This document shows, piece after piece, positions 9,456 to 21,400 of a DNA stretch of 64,000 nt. Numbering within the stretch: the stretch's first letter is position 1; each line of letters starts with the position of its first letter. The stretch lies in NCBI RefSeq assembly GCF_020085105.1, contig NC_058055.1, forward strand, positions 28,659,372 through 28,723,371. Reading direction: 5' to 3'. The notes below the pieces were generated by a model that ran no database searches, had not been told where the DNA came from, and saw nothing but the letters and a program-made list of their open reading frames with translations. A program made the position numbers and the translations under genes. Origin of the DNA: Siniperca chuatsi (Eukaryota > Chordata > Actinopteri > Centrarchiformes > Sinipercidae).

Positions 9456-12400
9456 ATGGACGACAAAGCAGCGAGGGAAGATGCCTGCCGAGAGTATCAG
9501 TCCTCGCTGGAAGACCTGACATTCAACAGCAAGCCGCACATCAACATGCTGACCATTCTGGCCGAGGAAAACCTCAACTTCGCCAAGGATATCGTCGCTA
9601 TTATTGAAGCGCAAATAAGCAAGGTTTTTATAAATATAGAATACTTTCAATTTCAGATGCTTTATGTCGATGTATGTAGTAGGCCCAGTCGACGATGTGC
9701 TGTTGGCTATGTTAGCTACTAACGTTAGCTGCTAACGTTAGCTAAACATGGCGGCTATCGTTGTGTTGCACGACATGTCACCTAGCTACGGTACATTTCG
9801 TTGTTGTTCTGGTTAGCAACACTATCGAGTGGCACTGCATTCTTTTTTTACTCAATTTCTGTGTATTAAAAGTGAAAACCTCGTTTATATTCAGTAATAT
9901 ATTTAGATTGCTTCAAAACAAGAAGTCATCTCTGAACAGTCAGTCTTTGTCGAAAGTGGTGAAATTAGCTCTGACCTGGTGTAACGTTAACCTTTAATCT
10001 CTGGCCCAGCTGGAGTGAAAATCCACCGTAAAATAACGTTATTTTACCTGGAGGTCTGGATGATATTTGAGTTTAATATGACTATTAAGTTAATGTTAAC
10101 CAACTGCTCAGAGAGCGAAAGACACTGGCGTATTGTTTTGGGGTTTTTTTTTTGTAAGTTAATTCATTAAAGGTACACTTTAAGGCAGTAATGACTAACG
10201 TTACAGCGCCGTTTATTGTTTATTTCGACTAAAAGCAAGTTAGAAATCGCTTTCCAGCTTGAGAGGAGGAGCTGAAGAAGACAGAAGACACTGTTAGACA
10301 AGTTAAACACCCAAAAAGTAAGAAACAAAATGAAGGGAGAGCCGCAGAAAACATAGCACCCATAAATAGCCTTTAGGAACTGTACTGATGCTAATTTAAA
10401 CAATATAAAGCTCCTAGATTGATTGATTGATCACATTTTTAACTCCAGGCCTCCTGAGAGTCCAGTGGTAACTGCTGGACCTATAAGACAAAGTGAACGT
10501 GTTGATCGTGCCGTAAATCACCGGCTGCCTGTAGAAACTTAGCCTACATAACGAGCCCGGTGGCTCAGCGGGTTCGGTTACGGTGGATTTTGACTCGACA
10601 TTCGCAGCCCTGACTGTTCACGGCCCCCACAGGTCTCTAGGCCATTCGTCACTGTGTTCCTGCAGTTTTCTACCTGCCGATTGAGGCCAGACCACATACA
10701 TGTTTTTCAGTCTAATCTATTGTTAATAAATACTGTCGGGTAGCTATTGTTAAACGCAGGAGACGCGGCCACTTTGAAGCCCCCTCCGCCTGCTCTAGAA
10801 ATGCCTTTCAGCCAGCAGTTTGCCTCAGTTTCCTCTGTGGTCAGTGTTTGCACTGTGACGCCTGGTGAAACAAAGCTTTGGTCGCTTGAAGCCTGAGCGG
10901 ATCAGAAAAAAGTTTCTCTGCTTTCATTCACTAGTGCATTTTGAATTACTGAAATGTCATTGAATGGTTAAAATGTTATAATAAAAAATGTGAAATGTGC
11001 TTTTTGTCATTTTTTATTTCCCAGTGTAATTTATTGGTATGACTGGTTTACATTTACTGACTCGGCCTGTTCGGACTGGTTGTACAAACAGTCTTTACTC
11101 AACTGATGCTGCACAGTTCAGTAACAGTAGACTTCTGCTTCAGTGTACAGAGTTTAAATCAGCTTCTTTCACTAAACGCCTACAGACCACGTGTCCTGAT
11201 GGGGTATCAATGTTTTGTTTTTTTAACAACTGAAGGGAGAAAAGCCCTTTGAGGGCAAAACTTTGAAGGAGTGTGGGTGAATAAAACTCACTGGGTGTGG
11301 AGTTAAAGAGTCAAGCTCATGTGTCAGCTGGGTAAAGTACAAAGAGTGGTTTAAGGAAAAACCCTCTTTGGAGGTAAAAAGGTTCCCGAGGACTGGACTC
11401 AGCGCCCCCTTTTTTTAACCCGTTTGTGCATCATGGACGTGTTTTAATATATTTATTTTTTCCTCCCCGACTCCGTGGCGAGGATCCCTGTCCTCCTGAG
11501 ACCCGTCTTCGCAGACGCTGAGCCGACTGGTCGCTAATGAAGACGGCGGATTTTTCGGCAGGTTTTCTTTGTTTTTTGGATCGATCGTGGTCGCGAAGGA
11601 GTTCGTTGGAGGCGTTTATTTTGAATCCAGAAAGAAGAGAGATCTTACGGACTGTAAACTGCTGGTTTTTGTTTTTGTGTCAACATCTTTTTCAGACTCT
11701 TTTTGGCTCTTCCACTCTTTAAACTGTTCGCACAGCGGGTGGCGAGGGGGAGGGCGACCAGGCCCTGCTAATCCTGTCAAACTGTATTTTGAGCATTTGT
11801 TCTGAAATGTTGGTTTAACCCCTGTTGTTTTCTAAACTTGTTGAGTTCTCTATTGCTCCAGGCCCCATCTACCGAGAAGCTTCCAGTTTTGTACTTAGTG
11901 GATTCCATAGTGAAGAATGTTGGAGGAGAGTACCTTGCAGTGTTTGCTAAAAACCTAATCACTTCATTTATATGTGTCTTTGAAAAGGTACAGTTCTCTT
12001 TGCTGCCGTTTAGCATTGTTTAAAAATTAAGCACTAAAAGTCTTAGCAGCCCACTTCACTTCCCTGCTGTTTGTTGTTGCTTGCTTTTTATGTGATCTCC
12101 TGCACTCTGCTCCTGTGTACTTAATGCCTTAACATTAATCCTGCTAATAAAAGTGTAACATTTTTCTAGAAAACTTGTTTTAACCTGTCCAGAAAGTGTT
12201 AAAGATCCTTATAGCTGTAACGGACATAGTTCTAACACTTTGCTGTGATGCTGCTGAAGTGTTTTTAGGTTTTTGTTGGTAGCTGTGGACCAAGTCCTGT
12301 CCTCTGTTTGTAGGTGGATGAAAACACTAGAAAGAGTCTGTTCAAGTTACGATCGACGTGGGACGATGTGTTTCCTCTGAAGAAACTGTACGCGCTGGAC

Positions 12401-15400
12401 GTCCGGGTCAACTCCGTGGACCCGGCCTGGCCCATCAAGCCGCTGCCGCCCACCGCCAGCGCCAGCATTCACGTCAACCCCAAGTTTTTAAAACAGGTGT
12501 GTATGAGCTGCGAACACCACACCAGGCTGCGCCTCTGCCTTCTTGTACTTTGAGATCTTAACAGATTTGTCGGTTACAGTCAGAGCTGCCGAAGTCCGAC
12601 AACTTCTCTGCAATCAAGATAAAACAAAACACCTGCTTTTGCAGTTAGAGAAGTTCGAGCTCTTTTTAAAGCAGATGAACTTTATTCAAGATTTATATGT
12701 TTCTAGGAATATGTCAGTGTCTTCAGATGAGACAAAGTAAAGTGTGTCTAAAAGTCACAGTTCAGGAAAATGCAGAAATGTGCATCCAAATGTCACCTTA
12801 CTAAGCAGGTAACTATTGTCATATTTGTCTCCAACTCTGCTCTAAAACTTTTACACAACATAGTCACAAGGGAGGAACTGAATTTGGGAACTTGAAGTTT
12901 CTGTTGTGTCAGTTTTTCCGGTAAAATGCCACGCGGATGGAGCTGAAACAGTCTGTTATTAGGCAAAAGTCTCAAACGCTCTGGTTCCAGTTCATTAAAT
13001 GCAGAGATTTTTCATCCCACAGTAATGTGTTCATCATTTTGGACTCACTCGTGCATTTGAAAGCTCAAAGTCAATGATCACGTTTTATAAAATGTTTAAA
13101 TTTGCGTCACTAGGCTGGTACAAGAAAACAGCAAGACTTTTACAGCCATTTTTCTCTCCCGTTGAATGTAAAATCTTAATCTACAGATAACCACTAACTC
13201 CAGCCGTCCAATGAATGTAGTGGAGTAAAAAGTTCCTCCAGTACGTTTCAGAGGGAGATAATCTAAAGTAAGCAGAAGTCGGGACACTGGAGGAAGTGGA
13301 CTGTTATTCTTTAGTTTCTTTGTCGCGTAGTGACAAAATCTCTGTTTGTCCTCTGACCCTCCATAACCTCGGCGTGCCTCCAGTCTGAGGAGGCGTCCTC
13401 TCCGCTGCCTGTCTCCGCCCAGCCGCCGGCGCCGGTAGCGCCCGCTCCCCAGCCGGCCCCCGCCGTCAGCCAGTCCAGTCTGACCCAGGAGCAGCTGATC
13501 CGACAGCAGCTGCTGGCCAAACAGAAGCAGCTCCTGGAGCTCCAGCAGAAGAAGATCGAGCTGGAGCTGGAGCAGACCAAAGCACAGCTGGTAGGACAAA
13601 TGAGGACTGGGCATAGTTAAGATGTAGTTGATTCTGACTCCAAATCTGCTTTTTGATTCTAGTTGTTACCTCTGCATATGTCGTCCTCCTGTCTTATTGT
13701 CTTGAAGTGTCTTGTGTGTTGAAAACTCCTTGTTCTGTACAAAAATACACTCTTCAGTGTAACTGAGGCATCAACAGTCAGACAAATCACAGTCCCACGC
13801 TGTGCTTCAGCGGACTCGTTGCTCGCTGAACTACAGCGGAGGGACAGTGACACACAGGGAGTTTTGTGCTAAAGACGATAACGTTGTAATATTCCCAATT
13901 AATTTTACTGACTCCGACTGCTGAAGCCTCATGAGCTTTTGCTGAACTTTGAAATTTAGTTTTGCACAGAAACACTTTTACAGCAAGCGAAACCTCTTTC
14001 AGTGTCCATATGAGCGCGCAAGAGTTTCAGGTGAGGCGGGACAACTTCACTGACATACGCTGTGGTTTGCTGTGTGAACACTTGTGAAGCTCAGCCACAC
14101 TTTTGATTTTGCCGTATTGTAAATACTATACATGTCCCTTTTAACGTGTTTTCCAACACGTCGTGTAGATGGAAGCTCAGTAGGTTTAAAATTCACCATT
14201 GAAAAGTTGTTTTCAGGAATCAAAAAACAGTCGTACAGGAAACCGTCCGGCTGTACAGCAGCAGCTCAGCGTCCTCGTCTAGTTGAAAGAGAATTTATGG
14301 TGACGGACAGGTACATACAGGTACACCGGTTTCCTGTTAGGAGGCTGCTAAACTAAGAATCTAACTGCGGCGTCTGGAAACATTTCTGTTCTTCCACTGA
14401 AACAAACGCACCAACTGCAGACTGTACAGGACTCAGCTGCTCGGCTGTAAACCAGGACCCAGAGCTGCGACCACGTCACACCTGGTTCAGCCTCTTTACA
14501 TCGGCTCCCTGTTGGTTTCAGGACTGATTTTAAGATCTTGTTGATTACTTTTAATGCTCTTCATGGCTCCAGATTATATCTTAGACCTTGTAATCCCTTA
14601 TGAACCTTCACGTAGTCTGAGATCTTCGGGCAGGGGTCTCCTGTCTGTTCCTGAGTCCAGGATGGAAACTAAGGGGGACAGAGCTTTGGCCATCAGGGCC
14701 CCGAGGCTCTGGATCAACCTGCCCGAAGACATCAGGCTGTCTGAGTCAGAGTCTTCGTTTAAGTCTTGTCTCAAAACACATTTTTATCTGAAAGCAGATC
14801 CTGATTTTACCTGAACTGGCTTTATTTTATTACTTTTCTGTATTTCATGTGTTTTATTTCTTTATATTTCATCTTTCACTGTGTTTTATTTTTCTTGTTG
14901 TGAAGCACTTTGTACTTTGTTTTGATAAGTGCTCTATAAATAAAGTTTTATTATTATTATAACAGCTGTTTAATGTGTCTGCAGGTTGGTGGGTTTGTGT
15001 TACCAACATCGACTCCGGTCTCCACTCCAGCAGCACCGAAGCCCGTCAGCCAAACTGCTCCCGTGGTCCGGCCCTGGATCCCTCCTCAGACTCAGACAGA
15101 CACCAAGCCGCCCACCAGAGACCCCCGTCTGAACCGCACCGGCCCCCCGGCTGCCTCCCAGCCCAAAGAACATCCTGCTGGGAAGAAAGCAGACACGACC
15201 ACAACAGGAAGTCCTGCTGCGACACCTGAGAAATCCTCCCGGCCAGACAAGGCCAGGATCCCCAGGAAGGACGTGTCAGAGGAGAAGCCCAAGTCCAAGT
15301 CGCCGTCCCCGTTGGCCAAAAGTGTCCAGAGCAAAAACAAACAGGTGGAGGCCGAGATTCAGAAGTCGGCGGACGGCACGAAGAAAGATCCCAGGCTGAG

Positions 15401-18400
15401 GAAACGCACGCAGGACAAGACCGGAGAGGCCAAAGACGACGAGCTGAAGGAGAAGAAGAGATGCACCGACAAGAAGGAGAGAGAGGAGGCGGCGCGCGCC
15501 GCAGAGCCGGCGAGGTCCAGCAAAGGGAAGCTGGTGAACGGCTCCGTGACCAAACACGACCGCGAGGAGTCCGCGGAGAAGGCCGAGTTCAAGACTGGAG
15601 GCAACGCCCGAACGCATGCCAGGAAACGCACCCGCTCGCGGTCCAGGTCGCGCTCCCCCGCCGCCTCCCCGAAGAGGAAGGACCGGCGGTCGCCCAAGAG
15701 CAGAGCCAGGAGCAGCTCCCTGTCGCCATCCCCCTCTCACAAACCCGGCAAACCCAGGAGGGTCCGCGCAGACGAACTGGAACACGGCAAGCCCAGCCGA
15801 GAGGACCGGCTCGCGCCAAAGAAGAACCAATCGGAGAGCAGGAGGTCGAAGAGGCCGGCGGAGGACCGGCACTCCGAGTCCAGAGACTCTCATTCCCCGC
15901 GGAGCCACGACGGAGGCAGCAAGGAGACGAAGGACGCTCCTCACCGCTGGAGGAGCGGCTGGGAGGAGAACAAACAGTGAGTCCACTGATCAGAGTTACC
16001 GCCATGTTTCCCTGTTGTGTTCAGACGTTACTAACATTAACAAACCTTTAACCGGGCTCGCTGTCAAACCTCAGTATTTCTCTGCCATCAAACGTCTGGT
16101 CAGATTCAAATCAACTTACTCAGATTGAAGATTTTCACCAATTTTTATTTATTAGTTCTTGTTTGGCTGTTTAGTGTTTGGACAACATGCAGCGTTTGAG
16201 AACTTTGCATGTTTTCATTAAACAAAAGAGGCCAAAGTTTTTAGCAATTTATCATTTTAGTCGTTTGGCAAGAAAAGCTTTTTCCGGTTGGGGTTTACTT
16301 CTTCCTTTGATGTATGATAGTAAACAGAAGGTCTCTGTCGGTCAGAGATCGTAGAACTAGACTGGGAAATAACAGTTAAAAAAGGTTTTTAAAACATAAT
16401 TAATGAATCATTATTATTATTATTATTATTTTAATGTTTTTTGGCGATCGATGGATCAACTGATGATCACAGCAGCAGGTTGTGTCAGTGTTTCTGGATT
16501 GAAGCAGTTAAACGAGTAAAAACCAGATTGGTGTTTCCTGTTCAGTCTGAAGCTGCCGGAGGACTCTCACGCGAAGCCTGGACCTCAGAGACACAAACAG
16601 TACAGCACGCCGACTCGCCCCACCACCCCCCGAACCCCGAAGCATCGCCTCAGCGTGGACGCCAACCTGCAGATACCCGAAGTCCTCAACTCCGCCTCCA
16701 AGAAGGACCTGCTCAGGAGGGTACGGCACAAACACCGCGCACACACATTTACTGTAGGCTGCAAAGTTAAAGAAATGTAGAAAAACGACAAAGATTTAAA
16801 GAACAGCTGTTATGGTGCAGAGTACTAATCTATTGTCATTGAATGGCCAGTCACTTTCTATACAAGTACTCTGATTGGCTGGTGCCTTTTTAATCACTTG
16901 TGTTTACAGTATCTCCAGCAGATTTGTACATTATGTTGTAGAAGGACTGCAGAAGCCACAAGATGGCGCCAAACATCACCGAGCATTTTCAGATTTTTAG
17001 CATTCGCAGGTGTAAGAATCTGCTTTTAGTGTCTCTGCGTCATTGATTCGGAAATGTATTGTTCCAATACTTTGAACATGTTTAATGATGTATAGAAAAT
17101 ACTCTGCAAGGTCCCCCACCCCCCCAAAAAAATGAATTTCTTCGATAAAAATTCTTAAAATTACATTCACTCTGTTGCAGTAAAATCCAGGATCTTATTC
17201 CAGTATTAAGTTATTGGGGAAGTCGTCTATAAGCCGTCTTCCCGTCTCTCTCTGCAGGCCAGCAAGCGTCTGGAGAGCGGGGAGATTTCCCAGGAGGACT
17301 TCCTGAACATGGCCCACCAGATCAAACATTTCTTCCAGTATCAGGAGGAGAAGCAGCAGCACTCCGAGACCTGGGACGGCTCCGGCAACTTCTCCGGCAA
17401 GAAGCAGCCGCTGCTCACCACGCCCCCCTCCGCTCAGCCCCGCCCCCACGACGGCATGGACGCCGCGGAGCTGACGTACTACGAGCACAAGTCCAAGCTG
17501 AGGAAGACGCAGGTCACCCACCGAGCCGCCGGGGAGGAGTGGGAGGGCGAGGGCAGTCCAGATGAGGCTGAGGAAGGTGGGCAGAGTGAGAAGGCGGGCG
17601 GGCGGAGCGCCGGACACCCGCCGCCACATAAATACAGCCGGGCGCCACGGGACCGGCAAGGTGAGCGGAGGGTGATCTGGGAACAAGTGTCAACTAGAGC
17701 TGCAATGATGAATGAAGTCGGTTTAATGGATAAGTTGATCAACAGAAAAGAAATTGGCAGCTGTTTCGATAATCGACTTATCATTTTAGTAATTATTCGG
17801 GCAAAAATGCCAAATATTTGCTGATTTCCAGCATCTCAAATGTGAGGATTTGATCGTTTTCTCTGTCATGTGATAGTAAACTGAGTATTGTGTGTTTTGG
17901 ACAAATAAAACAGGTGATTTTGAACGCATCACTTTGGGCTGTGAGAAATTATAATGGGCCCTTTTCACAGTTTGAACTATACAGTTTACATAACTGCGAC
18001 TCCGTTCAACCAGCAGCCGCACTTTTAAAGGAAAAGCCTCGCAGCTTCACAGAAGAAGCCAGGTGTGTTTAAAGTTCTGAGGTGTGTGTCGCTGATGTCC
18101 GTTGGTTAATGGCTCTTACAGGTGAACGGCGAAGTAAAGAGCGCGAAGAGCCACGGCCGCCGCTCGGCCCCATGATCGAGGAGTACAACCACGGCAAAGA
18201 GTTCCCCACTCTGAAATCTCTGCCAGGCCTTCGCTTCAGGAGGAGAGCCGACCCCCGAGAGCCGAGTGAGTCCGCTGCCCCGAGCGTGTCCACGACGATG
18301 CATCTGTTCACACGATACGTGAAGCCGAATGTTATCTGTTATCTGTCGTCTTTATCCACAGAGAGGTCAGAGGTCAGGTTCTGGAGCCGCGGGGTGTCAG

Positions 18401-21400
18401 GGTCTCGATCAGTGATACTTCAGCAGGGTTAGAGACTCTTCTAAAGAGATCACAGTTTACACATTTCATTAGGAGTTAAGCTCACACGCAGCACAACAGC
18501 AGACTCAGATCCAGGTCACCACAGTCAGCCTCCCAGGAGGTCATGGGAGTCGTAGTCAGTAATTAGTTGCAGAGAAGAAGAGTTCAGGTGAAATCCTTAT
18601 TTAGATCTCTTCTCTGTAGTTTCTGTCTCCATTAACCTTAAGTGAGATGAAGCTCATACTGTTAAAAGTCAAACACCTAAAATCACGAGTGAATGCCGCA
18701 CCATGTTCGCCGACGCTAACGGTCGCAGGAAGTCGGAAAACGTCTCGATGAGTTTGCGTCTGTTGTTTCCAGGTGAGAGAGAGTGGAACTCGCCGCTGAC
18801 GGAGCGCCAGCGCTACGACGATCGCGAGGAGCAGAAGAGTGGCTACGACGCTCCGCGGAGGTACGGCCCGCCTGCTGACTCCAGACACCCCGACCCACGC
18901 AGGCCGGAGGGACCCCCGCCCTCTGGCACCGTGGTCCACAGGAACTGCCCGAGTCCGGCTGGTCTGGACGCCCCGGCCCCGAGGTTCGAGCGCGAGCGCC
19001 TGTCGCCTCTACACCAGAAGGACTCGGCAGAGGTGAGCCCGATCGCACGCTTCGAGAGTCCCAACAGTGAGCACTCCGACGACGGGCCCCTCAATCTGGA
19101 TGTCCCCCCTCCTCATCCCCCCCCTCCCCCCAAATCCATCCTCAAGGTGCCGCCCCGTGGAGGACCGCTGTCTTCTGTCCGACAGCACAGCGACTCCCCG
19201 GGACACACGCCACCGCACGACGGAGGACACCCTCCCTCCCGGTACGACGGGCACATGGGCCCCTCCAGACCGCACCCTCCGGGTTGGTACGAAGGCGGCG
19301 GCCCCGGGCGCTACGATGACTCGTCCCGGTTCGACAAGCCTCACCACCAGGGTCCCGGTAGGTTTGACGGTGGCGGTCCTCATCACAACATGCCAGAGAG
19401 GTTTGACGGACCCGGGCAGGTCGACGGACCCCACATGGCTCACGGGCCCATGAGAGGCGGAGATGGTATTGGGCGGTTTGACGGTCCACCTCACCCTCAA
19501 GGCCCTGGGAGGTTTGATGGTCCGATCGGTCAGCAGCCCCCAGTGAGGTTTGAGGGACAGGGGCCCGGACCGGGTCACTTTGAGGGTCCTATGCAGCGTT
19601 TTAACATGGCCCCGGGTCCTGGATCTGGACCAATGGGCTTCCAGCAGCAGAGGCCCATGCGCTTCGAGGGCCCTCCAAACCAGATGGGCCCGATGAGGTT
19701 CGAAGGCCCCGGTCCGATGCGCTTTGACGGGCCCGTCCAGCCGGGGCCCAGGTTTGACATACCCAACGTGCCCCATCAGGGCGCGCCCCCACACTACGAG
19801 TGCGCCCCTGGCCAGCAGGGCCCCATGAGGTTCGCTCCCCAACACAACCTGCAGCCCCCCATGAGGCAGATGGCCCCGCCCATCTACGAAAACCCAATGG
19901 TCCCCCAGCAGAACTTCAACATGGCCCCTCAGCGTTTCCCGGAGCCCATGAACCCTCAGTTCCCCGCGGGGCCGATGGCGTTCCCGGCTCAGCCGAACCT
20001 GCAGCAGGCAGGAAACTTCACCATGCAGCAGGCGCCGCCCTTCAGCCAGCTGGCCCCCGCCCCCTTCTACAGCCCGGCCGCCCCCGCCGTCGGCATGCAG
20101 CAGCCGGTGAGTGACGCACCTGCAGACGCACCTGTCAATCAAACACTGAATCTAAATGAGCGAAACGGACGTTTTTTGAAGTTACAGGCTGATAATTTTA
20201 CATAGAAACAGACCGAAGCGGGATGACGTCCAGTTAAACTTTATAATCAGAGATGAAAGTATAAGTTTACAGCCTTTACAGAGCGACAGTCGGTTTCTCT
20301 GCAGCGGCCGCTTTGTTCTGCACGCCGTGTACGAACCTGTTCTTTGTTTTCAGGTCAACATGATGACGAACCTCAGCCAGCCCTTCCTGCCTCAGAACGC
20401 AGTGCCTTTCAGACCGCAGAGTAAGTTCCTGCTGAGCAAGAACCGCATTTCATTCATGAGAATTACGTAAACATAAACGCAACTGATGAAAGTAGTTCGT
20501 TCATTACAAGTGACTTTTTAAAACTGAAGACGGTAAATACATGGGGCCGTTTGGAGAACTTTGAGTTCTGGTTTCCGTTAAGTGTTTCTAACCGCTTGTT
20601 TGTGCGTCCCTGCAGCTCCGCAGGTCGTCCCTCCAGAGAACCATTTCGGTCAGGTGGACGTCAACGACCTGCTGTCCAAACTCATCTCCAACGGCATCAT
20701 CAAACCCTCGCAGCCCGACGCCGCCGCCCCGCCCGCCGACGCCGGTCAGTGGACCGCTTTTAATGTTTCTGCTAAATCTCTGAAAACTCTCTTCAGCTGT
20801 TCCTGTCAAATAAAAGCCCAAAATAAAAAAAAAACGTGCTGCTGCTGTCGTCATCGGGACCCTTTTAATAAAGCTAAATATTTCTATTATTCGGTTGTTA
20901 AAATAACTATTTATTTTTCCAGAGTCGTCTTCTGCGGCGGCTCCGGCAGCTCCTCCGTTGGAGGAGGAGGAAGAGGAGGAGCAGGAGCCGGAGGTGGAGG
21001 AGGAAGACGTCCCAGACCTCACCGGCTTCACCATCGATGACATGAAACAGTGAGTACAGACCGCACGACCTCCGAGACGACGGACTCGAGTCTGATACGT
21101 TTTTATTTTTGTTTGAGCAAACGTGTCGGACGTTCTCTGGTTCCGCTCCTGCGATGTGAGGATTTGTAGTTTTCTCTCTCTGCACACTGAATATTCTCGG
21201 GTTTGGACTGTTGGGGCGCCACGTCGGGACTCAACGGTTCATTCCAGTCCGGTTCAAATGTCCCAGCGTCCGACCGTTTGGACCTGTTCCACATTTGTTC
21301 CTCGACTGACCGTCCGTGCTGTCCCACGTGGTCTCAAGTCAACGTTAGTCTTAAAATCAAGGTCAGGAATAGAACAGCTGGGGTTCGGGTTCAGTGTTGT

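Noticed and set aside
15276..15986. 236-codon minus-strand ORF opposite pcf11 exon 5
   Set aside because: Shadow of the GC-rich, low-complexity basic coding sequence on the plus strand.
19009..20142. 377-codon minus-strand ORF opposite pcf11 exon 9
   Set aside because: Shadow of the FDGP repeat exon; no independent splice or homology support.
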